64,000 bases of DNA from Rhea pennata. Its lineage: Eukaryota; Chordata; Aves; Rheiformes; Rheidae. The position numbers and the translations under genes were made by a program. Below the pieces are notes generated by a model, which saw nothing but the letters and a program-made list of their open reading frames with translations, searched no databases and was not told the DNA's origin. The stretch is from assembly GCF_028389875.1 (NCBI RefSeq), contig NC_084663.1, positions 215,846,876 to 215,910,875 of the forward strand. Direction: 5' to 3'. Below, piece by piece: positions 15,470 through 27,700 of this stretch. Numbering within the stretch: the stretch's first letter is position 1; the number at the start of each line of letters is the position of its first letter.

Positions 15470-17830
15470 CTGGCACCCCACACCTGCATCCTGCACCCCA
15501 CAGCCTGCCCCCCACCTCCCCCCTGCGCCCCGCTCCTCGCCCCCAGCCCCTGCACCTCCTGCCCCACAGCCTGCCCCCTGCCCCCCAGCCGGCACCTGAA
15601 CCTAGCACCCCCCAGCCTGCCCCCCACCTCCTCCCTGCACCCCACGGCCTGGACCCCCACCTCCTCCCTGCACCCCCCCACCTGCCCCTCCACCTCCTCC
15701 CTGCACCCCACAACCTGCCCCCCACCTCCCCCCTGCACCCCTCAACCTGCCCCCCCACCTCCTCCCTGCACCCCCCCACCTGCCCCTCCACCTCCTCCCT
15801 GCACCCCACAACCTGCCCCCCACCTCCCCCCTGCACCCCTCAACCTGCCCCTCCACCTCCTCCCTGCACCCCACAACCTGCCCCCCCACCTCCCCCCTGC
15901 ACCCCACAACCTGCCCCCACCTCCCCCCTGCACCCCTCAACCTGCCCCTCCACCTCCTCCCTGCACCCCCCGGCCTGCCCTCCACCTCCCCCCTGCACCC
16001 CACAACCTGCCCCCACCTCCTCCCTGCACCCCCCAGCCTGCCCCCCACCTCCCCCCTGCACCCCACAACCTGCCCCCACCTCCCCCCTGCACCCCACAAC
16101 CTGCCCCTCCACCTCCTCCCTGCACCCCACAATCTGCCCCCACCTCCCCCCTGCACCCCCCAACCTGCCCCTCCACCTCCTCCCTGCACCCCACAACCTG
16201 CCCCCACCTCCCCCCTGCACCCCCCAACCTGCCCCTCCACCTCCTCCCTGCACCCCACAATCTGCCCCCACCTCCCCCCTTCACCCCCCAACCTGCCCCT
16301 CCACCTCCTCCCTGCACCCCACAATCTGCCCCCACCTCCCCCTGCACCCCACAACCTGCCCCCCCACCTCCCCCCTGCACCCCCCGGCCTGCCCTCCACC
16401 TCCCCCCTGCACCCCACAACCTGCCCCCACCTCCTCCCTACACCCCCCGGCCTGCCCCCACCTCCCCCCTGCACCCCCCAACCTGCCCCTCCACCTCCTC
16501 CCTGCACCCCCCAGCCTGCCCCCCACCTCCCCCCTGCACCCCACAACCTGCCCCCACTTCCCCCCTTCACCCCCCAACCTGCCCCTCCACCTCCCCCCTG
16601 CACCCCACAACCTGCCCCCACCTCCTCCCTACACCCCCCAGCCTGCCCCCACCTCCCCCCTGCACCCCCCAACCTGCCCCTCCACCTCCTCCCTGCACCC
16701 CCCAGCCTGCCCCCCACCTCCCCCCTGCACCCCACAACCTGCCCCCACTTCCCCCTTCACCCCCCAACCTGCCCCTCCACCTCCTCCCTGCACCCCACAA
16801 TCTGCCCCCACCTCCCCCCTGCACCCCCCAACCTGCCCCTCCACCTGCTCCCTGCACCCCACAGCCTGCCCCCCACCTCCCCCCTGCGCCCCGCTCCTCG
16901 CCCTCAGCCCCTGCACCTCGTGCCCCACGGCCTGCCCCCTGCCCCCCAGCCGGCACCTGAACCTAGCACCCCCCAGCCTGCCCCCCACCTCCCCCCTGCA
17001 CCCCACGGCCTGGACCCCCACCTCCTCCCTGCACTCCCTGATCTGCCCCCCACATCCCACCTGCACCCACCGGCCTGTCCCCCCAACTCCCCCCTGCACC
17101 CCCCAACCTGCCCCTCCACCTCCTCCCTGCACCCCCCAGCCTGCCCCCCACCTCCCCCTGCACCCCACAACCTGCCCCCACCTCCCCCCTGCACCCCCCA
17201 ACCTGCCCCCACCTCCCCCCTGCACCCCACAACCTGCCCCTCCACCTCCTCCCTGCACCCCCCAGCCTGCCCCCCACCTCCCCCTGCACCCCACAACCTG
17301 CCCCCACCTCCCCCCTGCACCCCCCGGCCTGCCCTCCACCTTCTCCCTGCACCCCCCAACCTGCCCCCACCTCCCCCCTGCACCCCCCGGCCTGCCCTCC
17401 ACCTCCTCCCTGCACCCCCCAACCTGCCCCCACCTCCCCCCTGCACCCCACAACCTGCCCCCACCTCCCCCCACACCCCCCAACCTGCCCCCCACCTCCT
17501 CCCCGCACCCCCCAACCTGCCTCCCACCTCCCCCCTGCACCCCCCGGCCTGCCCCCACCTCCCACCTGCACCCCACAACCTGCCCCCCCACCTCCCCCCT
17601 GCACCCCCCAACCTGCCCTCCACCTCCTTCCTGCACCCCCCAACCTGCCCCCCCACCTCCCCCCTGCACCCACTGGCCTGCCCTCCACCTCCCCCCTGCA
17701 CTCCCTGGTCTGCCCCCCACCTTCCCCCTGCACCCCCCTGGCCTGCCCCCACCTCCCGCCTGCACCCCACAACCTGTCCCCCCCACCTCCCCCCTGCACC
17801 CCACCCCTCCCGCCTGGCACCTGAATTCAT
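15470..17830. repeat. C-rich 30-34-bp minisatellite, about 75 copies
   Basis: Units start CTGCACCCC, go on with CACAACCTGCCCC or CCCAACCTGCCCCTCC, and end ACCTCCTCC or ACCTCCCCC. The plus strand has G almost only in CTG, so strand asymmetry is extreme. It gives a plus-strand frame of nearly 1000 Pro-rich residues, judged an artefact. It is intergenic between TOMT and LAMTOR1. Confidence 0.92.
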
Positions 17831-18080
17831 CACCCTGCCCCTGCCCCCCACACTTCCCTCTGTGCACCCCACAGCCCCCGCCACGCACCCCACACTGTGC
17901 ACGCTGCTCCCCGCACCCCGCACCTCCCCCCTGCACCCCACGCAGTGCCCCCCGCACCTCTGTCCGGCGGGGGGCGGCGGGCAGCGGGCAGGGCCGCGCG
18001 GCGCCAGCGCCCGCACCTGAGCCCGGCTCCGCTCAATTATTGATGGCGGCGCCCGAGCCGCCGCCGCCGGCTCCGGCTCC

Positions 18081-18110
18081 GGTTACGGTTACGGTTACGG
18101 TTACGGTTAC
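18081..18110. repeat. Five GGTTAC hexamers
   Basis: Five exact copies of GGTTAC, preceded by two GGCTCC hexamers. The unit differs by one base from the vertebrate telomere hexamer read as GGTTAG. Confidence 0.9.
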
Positions 18111-18199
18111 GGCGCCGGGCGCGGGAGGAGGCCGGGGCCGGGGGCCGGGGGGCACTGGGGGGGCTCACGGAGGTCCCACCAGCCCCGCAGCTCCGAGGC

Positions 18200-21100
18200 G
18201 CTCCCGCAACGCACGCGCACGAGCACGACAGGTGTGCCCCTGCCACGCACGCGCGAGAGCACGCCCACGCGTGACACACGCACCCCCGTCGTGCACGCCT
18301 GCGATGCACACCCACATGAGCACGCCCTCGTGCAACGCGCACGCCCACATCGTGCAGGCCTGCAACGCACGCCCACGTCAGCATGCCCATGCATGAAATG
18401 CACGCCCACGTGAGCGCGCCCACGTGCGATGCACACCGCCCCGTTGCGCAGGCCTGCGCTGCACGCCCACGTGAGCGCGCCCACATGCGATGCACACCGC
18501 CCCGTTGTGCAGGCCTGCGATGCACGCCCGTGTGAGCGCGCCCACCTGCGATGCACACCGCCCTGTCGTGCAGGGCTGCAATGCACGCCCGTGTGAGCGC
18601 GCCCACATGCCATGCACACCGCCCCATCGTGCGGGGCTGCGATGCACACCCGTGTGAGCATGCCCACATGCGATGCACACTGCCCCGTTGCGCAGGCCTG
18701 CGATGCACGCCCGTGTGAGCACGCCCACGTGCCATGCACACCGCCCCGTTGCGCAGGCCTGCGATGCACGCCCACGTGAGCGCGCCCACCTGCGAGGCAC
18801 ACCGCCCCGTCGCACATGGCTGTGATGCACGCCCGTGCGAGCGTGCCCACGTGTGATGCACACCGCCCCGTCGTGCGGGGCTGTGATGCACAGCCGTGTG
18901 AGCACGCCCACCTGCGATGCACACCGCCCCGTTGCGCAGGGCTGCGATGCACGCCCGTGTGAGCGCGCCCACGTGCGAGGCACACCGCCCCGTCGCACAT
19001 GGCTGCGATGCACGCCCGTGCGAGCGTGCCCACGTGTGATGCACACCGCCCCGTCGTGCGGGGCTGTGATGCACGCCCGTGTGAGCGCGCCCACCTGCGA
19101 TGCACACCGCCCTGTTGCGCGGGGCTGTGATGCACAGCCGTGTGAGCGCGCCCACCTGCGATGCACACCGCCCCGTTGCGCAGGGCTGCGATGCACGCCC
19201 GTGTGAGCGCGCCCACGTGCGAGGCACACCGCCCTGTCGCGCAGGGCTGCGATGCACGCCCGTGTGAGCGCGCCCACCTGCGAGGCACACCGCCCCGTCG
19301 CGCAGGGCTGCGATGCACGCCCGTGTGAGCGCGCCCACCTGCGAGGCACACCGCCCTGTCACGCGGGGCTGCGATGCACGCCCGTGTGAGCGCGCCCACC
19401 TGCGAGGCACACCGCCCCGTCGCGCAGGGCTGCGATGCACGCCCGTGTGAGCGCGCCCACCTGCGAGGCACACCGCCCTGTCACGCGGGGCTGCGATGCA
19501 CGCCCGTGTGAGCGCGCCCACCTGCGAGGCACACCGCCCTGTCACGCGGGGCTGTGATGCACGCCCGTGTGAGCACGCCCACCTGCGAGGCACACCGCCC
19601 CGTCGCGCAGGGCTGCGATGCACGCCCGTGTGAGCACGCCCACCTGCGAGGCACACCGCCCTGTCACGCGGGGCTGCGATGCACGCCCGTGTGAGCGCGC
19701 CCACCTGCGATGCACACCGCCCTGTCACGCGGGGCTGTGATGCACGCCCGTGTGAGCACGCCCACGTGCGAGGCACACCGCCCTGTCACGCGGGGCTGCG
19801 ATGCACGCCCGTGTGAGCGCGCCCACGTGCGAGGCACACCGCCCTGTCGTGCAGGGCTGCGATGCACGCCCGTGTGAGCGCGCCCACGTGCGAGGCACAC
19901 CGCCCTGTCACGCGGGGCTGCGATGCACGCCCGTGTGAGCGCGCCCACCTGCGAGGCACACCGCCCTGTCACGCGGGGCTGCGATGCACGCCCGTGTGAG
20001 CGCGCCCACCTGCGAGGCACACCGCCCTGTCACGCGGGGCTGTGATGCACGCCCGTGTGAGCACGCCCACCTGTGAGGCACACCGCCCCGTCGCGCAGGG
20101 CTGCGATGCACGCCCGTGTGAGCACGCCCACGTGCGAGGCACACCGCCCCGTTGCGCAGGGCTGTGATGCACGCCCGTGTGAGCGCGCCCACCTGCGAGG
20201 CACACCGCCCTGTCGCGCAGGGCTGCGATGCACGCCCGTGTGAGCGCGCCCACCTGCGAGGCACACCGCCCTGTCGCGCAGGGCTGCGATGCACGCCCGT
20301 GTGAGCACGCCCACCTGCGAGGCACACCGCCCTGTTGCGCGGGGCTGCGATGCACGCCCGTGTGAGCGCGCCCACGTGCGAGGCACACCGCCCTGTCGTG
20401 CAGGGCTGCGATGCACGCCCGTGTGAGCGCGCCCACGTGCGAGGCACACCGCCCTGTCGTGCAGGGCTGCGATGCACGCCCGTGTGAGCGCGCCCACGTG
20501 CGAGGCACACTTCCCTGTCACGCGGGGCTGCGATGCACGCCCGTGTGAGCGCGCCCACCTGCGATGCACACCGCCCCGTCGCGCGGGGCTGCGATGCACG
20601 CCCGTGTGAGCACGCCCACCTGCGATGCACACCGCCCCGTCGCGCAGGGCTGCGATGCACGCCCGTGTGAGCACGCCCACCTGCGATGCACACCGCCCCG
20701 TCGCGCGGGGCTGCGATGCACGCCCGTGTGAGCACGCCCACCTGCGATGCACACCGCCCCGTCGCGCAGGGCTGCGATGCACGCCCGTGTGAGCGCGCCC
20801 ACCTGCGAGGCACACCGCCCTGTCACGCGGGGCTGTGATGCACGCCCGTGTGAGCACGCCCACCTGCGAGGCACACCGCCCCGTCGCGCAGGGCTGCGAT
20901 GCACGCCCGTGTGAGCACGCCCACCTGCGAGGCACACCGCCCTGTCGTGCAGGGCTGCGATGCACGCCCGTGTGAGCGCGCCCACGTGCGAGGCACACCG
21001 CCCTGTCGCGCAGGGCTGCGATGCACGCCCGTGTGAGCGCGCCCACCTGCGAGGCACACCGCCCTGTCGCGCAGGGCTGCGATGCACGCCCGTGTGAGCA

Positions 21101-24100
21101 CGCCCACCTGCGAGGCACACCGCCCTGTCGTGCAGGGCTGCGATGCACGCCCACGTGAGCGCGCCCACCTGCGAGGCACACCGCCCCGTCGCACATGGCT
21201 GCGATGCACGCCCGTGCGAGCGTGCCCACGTGTGATGCACACCGCCCCGTCGTGCGGGGCTGTGATGCACGCCCGTGTGAGCACGCCCACCTGCGATGCA
21301 CACCGCCCCGTTGCGCAGGGCTGCGATGCACAGCCGTGTGAGCACGCCCACCTGCGATGCACACCGCCCCGTTGCGCAGGGCTGCGATGCACGCCCGTGT
21401 GAGCACGCCCACCTGCGATGCACACCGCCCCGTTGCGCAGGGCTGCGATGCACGCCCGTGTGAGCGCGCCCACGTGCGAGGCACACCGCCCTGTCGTGCA
21501 GGGCTGCGATGCACGCCCGTGTGAGCACGCCCACCTGCGAGGCACACCGCCCCGTCGCGCAGGGCTGCGATGCACGCCCGTGTGAGCGCGCCCACCTGCG
21601 AGGCACACCGCCCCGTCGCGCAGGGCTGCGATGCACGCCCGTGTGAGCGCGCCCACGTGCGAGGCACACCGCCCCGTCGCGCGGGGCTGCGATGCACGCC
21701 CGTGTGAGCGCGCCCACCTGCGAGGCACACCGCCCTGTCGTGCAGGGCTGCGATGCACGCCCGTGTGAGCGCGCCCACCTGCGAGGCACACCGCCCTGTC
21801 GTGCAGGGCTGCGATGCACGCCCGTGTGAGCGCGCCCACCTGCGAGGCACACCGCCCTGTCGTGCAGGGCTGCGATGCACGCCCGTGTGAGCGCGCCCAC
21901 CTGCGAGGCACACCGCCCTGTCGCGCGGGGCTGCGATGCACGCCCGTGTGAGCGCGCCCACGTGCGAGGCACACCGCCCTGTCGTGCAGGGCTGCGATGC
22001 ACGCCCGTGTGAGCGCGCCCACGTGCGATGCACACCGCCCTGTCGCGCAGGGCTGCGATGCACGCCCGTGTGAGCGCGCCCACCTGCGATGCACACCGCC
22101 CTGTCGCGCAGGGCTGCGATGCACGCCCGTGTGAGCGCGCCCACGTGCGAGGCACACCGCCCCGTCGCGCGGGGCTGTGATGCACGCCCGTGTGAGCACG
22201 CCCACCTGCGATGCACACCGCCCTGTCACGCGGGGCTGCGATGCACGCCCGTGTGAGCGCGCCCACCTGCGATGCACACCGCCCTGTCACGCGGGGCTGT
22301 GATGCACGCCCGTGTGAGCGCGCCCACCTGCGAGGCACACCGCCCTGTTGCGCGGGGCTGCGATGCACGCCCGTGTGAGCGCGCCCACCTGCGAGGCACA
22401 CCGCCCTGTCGCGCGGGGCTGTGATGCACGCCCGTGTGAGCACGCCCACCTGCGATGCACACCGCCCCGTCGCGCAGGGCTGCGATGCACGCCCGTGTGA
22501 GCGCGCCCACGTGCGAGGCACACCGCCCCGTCGCGCAGGGCTGCGATGCACGCCCGTGTGAGCACGCCCACCTGCGATGCACACCGCCCCGTCGCGCAGG
22601 GCTGCGATGCACGCCCGTGTGAGCGCGCCCACCTGCGAGGCACACCGCCCTGTTGCGCGGGGCTGCGATGCACGCCCGTGTGAGCACGCCCACCTGCGAG
22701 GCACACCGCCCTGTCGCGCGGGGCTGTGATGCACGCCCGTGTGAGCGCGCCCACCTGCGATGCACACCGCCCCGTTGCGCAGGGCTGCGATGCACGCCCG
22801 TGTGAGCACGCCCACCTGCGAGGCACACCGCCCCGTTGCGCAGGGCTGCGATGCACGCCCGTGTGAGCGCGCCCACCTGCGAGGCACACCGCCCTGTCGT
22901 GCAGGGCTGCGATGCACGCCCGTGTGAGCACGCCCACGTGCGAGGCACACCGCCCTGTTGCGCGGGGCTGCGATGCACGCCCGTGTGAGCGCGCCCACGT
23001 GCGAGGCACACCGCCCTGTCGCGCAGGGCTGTGATGCACGCCCGTGTGAGCGCGCCCACCTGCGAGGCACACCGCCCCATCGCGCGGGGCTGTGATGCAC
23101 GCCCGTGTGAGCGCGCCCACGTGCGATGCACACCGCCCCATCGCGCGGGGCTGTGATGCACGCCCGTGTGAGCGCGCCCACCTGCGAGGCACACCGCCGT
23201 GTCGCGCAGGGCTGCGATGCACGCCCGTGTGAGCACGCCCACCTGCGATGCACACCGCCCTGTCGCGCGGGGCTGCGATGCACGCCCGTGTGAGCGCGCC
23301 CACCTGCGATGCACACCGCCCTGTCGCGCAGGGCTGCGATGCACGCCCGTGTGAGCGCGCCCACGTGCGAGGCACACCGCCCCGTCGCGCGGGGCTGTGA
23401 TGCACGCCCGTGTGAGCGCGCCCACGTGCGATGCACACCGCCCTGTCGCGCAGGGCTGCGATGCACGCCCGTGTGAGCGCGCCCACGTGCGATGCACACC
23501 GCCCCGTCGCGCGGGGCTGCGATGCACGCCCGTGTGAGCGCGCCCACCTGCAAGGCACACCGCCCCGTTGCGCAGGCCTGCGATGCACGCCCGTGTGAGC
23601 GCGCCCACGTGCGAGGCACACCGCCCCTTTGCGCAGGCCTGCGATGCACGCCCGTGTGAGCGCGCCCACGTGCGAGGCACACCGCCCTGTCGCGCGGGGC
23701 TGCGATGCACGCCCGTGTGAGCGCGCCCACGTGCGAGGCACACCGCCCTGTTGCGCGGGGCTGCGATGCACGCCCGTGTGAGCACGCCCACGTGCGAGGC
23801 ACACCGCCCCGTTGCGCAGGGCTGCGATGCACGCCCGTGTGAGCACGCCCACGTGCGAGGCACACCGCCCTGTCGCGTGGGGCTGCGATGCACGCCCGTG
23901 TGAGCACGCCCACGTGCGAGGCACACCGCCCCGTTGCGCAGGGCTGCGATGCACGCCCGTGTGAGCGCGCCCACGTGCGAGGCACACCGCCCTGTCGCGT
24001 GGGGCTGCGATGCACGCCCGTGTGAGCGCGCCCACGTGCGAGGCACACCGCCCCGTTGCGCAGGGCTGCGATGCACGCCTGTGTGAGCACGCCCACGTGC

Positions 24101-24150
24101 GAGGCACACCGCCCTGTCGCGTGGGGCTGCGATGCACGCCCGTGTGCGAT
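18200..24150. repeat. 61-bp minisatellite, about 97 copies
   Basis: The largest array in the window. The unit reads GATGCACGCCCGTGTGAGC, GCGCCCACCTGCGAGGCACA, CCGCCCTGTCGCGCAGGGCTGC and repeats every 61 bases with few length changes. Copies differ at a small set of sites (CCACCTG or CCACGTG, GAGG or GATG, CCCTGT or CCCCGT, CGCAG or CGCGG). The left 250 bases are degenerate. Minus-strand frames up to 1220 residues run through it, because most copies lack stops in every frame; they have no start context, domain or splice structure and are rejected as genes. Confidence 0.96.
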
Positions 24151-24355
24151 GCACGCACCTGCAGCACCGTGCACACCCACGTGCAGGTCTCACGCCCACG
24201 TGACTGCGTGTTTCTGCAGTGCCCCCCCCCCCGTGTCTCCGTGCTGAGGCGGGTGCTGTGCACGGACCCACGTGGCGGAACCCACGCGCGAGCAAAGCCC
24301 GTGGTACGCGGGCGGCGCCCCCGTGCGGGGCGCGCGCGACACCGGCGCAGGAAGC

Positions 24356-24715
24356 CACGTGACAGGCCCCACGCGCGGGGCGGGCGCGCGCGGCCCCGCC
24401 GCCGCTGCGGTCACGTGAGGGGCGCGGACCCCGCCCGCCGCGGCGCGCCCCGCCGCCACGTGCGCTCCCGCGCGAGTGCTGATTGGTTCCCCGTCACGTG
24501 ACGGCGGCCCCTTTAGCGGCCGCGGGGGAGGCGAAAGCCTGGCCGTGCCCTGCCCTTCCGATTGGCCCGCGCGCCCCACGTGACGCGGGCGAGGGGAACG
24601 CCGGCGGTGGCGGGTCACGAGGCCGGAAGCGGCGGCCGCGGCCGGGGGAGGGAGGCGGTCCCGCCCCCGCCCCCCTCGCGCGCTGGTGGCGCGCGGCCGC
24701 GGCGCTCACGTGACC
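24356..24715 (+). promoter_or_regulatory. LAMTOR1: LAMTOR1 promoter with CACGTG (CLEAR/E-box) cluster
   Basis: Six CACGTG motifs lie at 24356-24361, 24412-24417, 24457-24462, 24495-24500, 24577-24582 and 24707-24712, within about 430 bases of the LAMTOR1 ATG. The fourth is the perfect palindrome GTCACGTGAC (24493-24502), and the last lies in TCACGTGACC. This matches the CLEAR element bound by TFEB/TFE3 at lysosomal genes; USF or MYC/MAX could also use it. Two inverted CCAAT boxes (ATTGG) are at 24482-24486 and 24561-24565. No TATA box is seen. Confidence 0.7.
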
Positions 24716-24783
24716 GGGGCGGCAGGGCCCCTGCCGGACACCGTAGCGGCACCGCGCCCGGCCCGGCCCTGCTGCGCCTCGCC

Positions 24784-27700
24784 ATGGGCTGCTGCTACAG
24801 CAGCGAGGCCGAGGCCTCCGACCAGGTGCGGCCTGCGGCGCCGGCGGGGCGGGGCGGGGCGGGGTGGGGGGCCGCAGTGGGGCAGGGGGTGGGTGCGAGG
24901 AGCTCGGGTGACGGTGGGGCGGGGGGTTGTGAGGGGTGACAGTGGGGCGTGGGGTTGTGAGGGGTGACAGTGGGGCGGGGGGTTGTGAGGGGTGACAGTG
25001 GGGCGTGGGGTTGTGAGGGGTGACAGTGGGGCGGGGGGTGGGGGCGAGGAGCTCGGGTGACGGTGGGGCAGGAGGTTGTGAGGGGTGACGGTGGGGCGGG
25101 GGTTGTGAGGGGTGACAGTGGGGCAGGGGGTGGGGGCGAGGAGCTGGGGTGACAGTGGGGCGGGGGGTTGTGAGGGGTGACAGTGGGGCAGGGGGTTGGG
25201 GGCGAGGAGCTGGGGTGACAGTGGGGCAGGGGGTTGTGAGGGGTGACAGTGGGGCAGGGGTTGGGGGCAAGGAGCTGAGGTGATGGTGGGGCAGGGGGTT
25301 GGGGGCGAGGAGCTGGGGTGACAGTGGGGCAGGGGGTTGTGAGGGGTGACAGTGGGGCAGGGGTTGGGGGCAAGGAGCTGAGGTGATGGTGGGGCAGGGG
25401 GTTGGGGGTGAGGAGCTGGGGTGACAGTGGGGCAGGGGTTTGTGAGGGGTGACAGTGGGGCAGGGGATGGGGGCGAGGAGCAGAGGTGGCAGTGGGGCAG
25501 GGGATTGTGAGGGGTGGCAGTGGGGTGGGGAGGTGGTGGGGTGGCAGTGGGGCAGGACAGTGGGATACGGTTGAGGGGAGCGGCAGTGGGGTGGGGAGGT
25601 GGGGGTGACAGGGGGGCAGGGGATTGCAGGGGTGACGGGAAGACGAGGGAAGAGGAACTGGGGGTGCAGTGGGGCTGGAGGGAATGTGGCGGGGGGCAGG
25701 GAGGGAAAAGTGGGGTGACAGTGGGGCAGCGGTTCTAGGGGGAGAGGGCTGAGAGGAGACAGTGGGGCAGTGGTCTGGTGGGAGGGGAGCCATGAGTGAC
25801 AGTGGGGCAGGGGGGCTGGGGGGGGTGTTGGGGGAGCTGTGTGGCGGCAGTGGGGGGTGGGCGACAGCAGGGTGGGGGGTATGGGGAGAGAGGAGTTGGG
25901 GACGGCAGTGGGGCAGGAGAGTTGGGGGGCCGATGGGGGTGCCGGGGAGTAGAGGGAGGGGAGGGGTGTCGGTGGGGTGGCAGTGGGGCGGCTGCAGTGG
26001 GGCAGGGTCTGCCACTTGGTAGCCCTGGGTGTGTGGGGAGCCGAGGGGGGGGCAGGGAGCTGGGGGGTCGGGGAGCCCCCGGCCCGGGGAAGGGGCTCGC
26101 GAGGGCAGCGCGTTTCGGTGGGGCAGGGGCTTGGAGAGGCGCGCCGAAGCTCGCCGGGCAGCGGGGAGGGTCGTGGGAGCGCGGCGCTCGGCGTGCCGCC
26201 GCCGTGCCGGGGGACGGCGCGGTTCCCTTTGGGCTGCGGGCCCCTTTCCGGCCGCTGCTCCGTTCGGACGCTCCGCGCCGCGCGTCGGTGCGGATCCAAA
26301 GGCTCCGGAGCCGGCGGCGCAGCTGGGAGCCCGAAATAGTGACCCCAAATCGGGGGCGGACCGCGGAGCCGGGCCGCTCCTCGTAACGCCGCCGCGGGGC
26401 CGGCCGGGCGCTCCCCGGCCTGCGGCGCCCGCGGTGCGCTTGGCGCCCTCGAGTCCCGCTCCGGGAAGCGGGCGCGTGGCGGAAGCGTTCCCCTCCTGAC
26501 GCTGACTCAGCCTCGCTGGCGGGAGGCTTCTTGCTGACCCGCGCTCTCCGCCTTCCTTGATCTCGCTGTTTCGGCTTTGCGGGGTCCCCGAGGAAGCTGC
26601 CGCGGCCGGGCGCGGGCCCGTCGTCGGGGCGGTTCGACTCCCCGACGTACCCGTGCCTGCCCGGGCGGGGGGCCCCGACCCCTTTGCCCTCCCTCGCCGT
26701 GCCGGGCCAGGCGAGCCGGGGGCCGGCTCCTCCTGCTGCTCTGGCCTGTGATCGTCTCAACGTCGCGCTTTCCTTACGCTTGTCGTCGCAGCGGGCCTGG
26801 CCGCCGCGAGACGCAGCCTCGGGGTGCCGCCTGGGTGGCGGGAGGGCCCCGAAGCCGCCGGCGGGGCGGTGAGACCCCCGCTCAGCGGTGCTCCGCGCCG
26901 CCCGAGGGCCGCGGGCGCGAGCCCCGATGCGGGAGCTTTTCTCGTTGCTGTGCTGCTCCTTCTCCCCGGGGTGCAGCTGCAGCCCTCGAGGTGCCTGTCA
27001 GCTCTTACTGGGTGGTGGTGCTGCTCTGCCCGCGGTCGCGCCGCGGGGAGCCTCCGTGCCGCCGGGGGGCTCGTGTAACGCCGGCGCGCGCCGCCTCGCC
27101 CAGCGCGGCGCGGGGATCGGCACCAGCACAGCAGCCTCCCCGGCGCTCGGAGCGGGCTGCGGAGGCGGCAGTTGTCGTCTGCTGTGGCCGGCGGCTGGTT
27201 TTCAGCTGCGAGTCTTTTAAAATTAGAAACCCAGGTCACAGGAGTCAGGGTGCGCGGGGGCAGGAGGGCTGCGTGCTCCCGTAGCGGCGCGCGGGGCCGA
27301 GCGGGGAGCAGAGCGCGTCCGCTAGCTCGAAGCGGGGGTGAAAGCCGAAGGCCCCGAGTTCAGTTTGGGGCAGGCCAGCGCCGGCTTGGCCAGCGTTGGC
27401 AGGACAAGCCGTTAGATCACGGGAGAAGCTGCTCCGTGCCAGCTGCCGGCTGGCGCTGGCCGCCCTCCCGGCGGAGGTCTCCTGGGGGACGCCTCGTGAG
27501 CGCGAGCTCCTGCGCCCGCGCTGGCGCGGTCGCCTGCGTCCCCGGGGCTGCCGCTGCGGGCGCAGACAGCAGACGGGCTCTTCCCGCAGGATGCCCGCGC
27601 GGAGGGGCTGGCGGAGGGCTGCTGTGCCCCCTTAGAAAGGCCGGGGAGCTGGAGGCAGGCCGCAGAGAGCTGGGCTGCCGCCCGCGGGACGGCAAAGCGG

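Noticed and set aside
15412-18396. Plus-strand open frame of about 994 Pro-rich residues
   Set aside because: It follows the C-rich 30-34-bp array; length comes from lack of stops in that repeat, not from coding constraint.
18200-24150. Possible CRISPR-like or centromeric satellite array
   Set aside because: Units are contiguous without unique spacers, the DNA is a vertebrate nuclear gene block, and the array is short and intergenic.
20518-24180. 1220-residue minus-strand open frame, and several of 450-730 residues beside it
   Set aside because: They are translations of the 61-bp array cycling through three frames, with no domain, splice structure or promoter.
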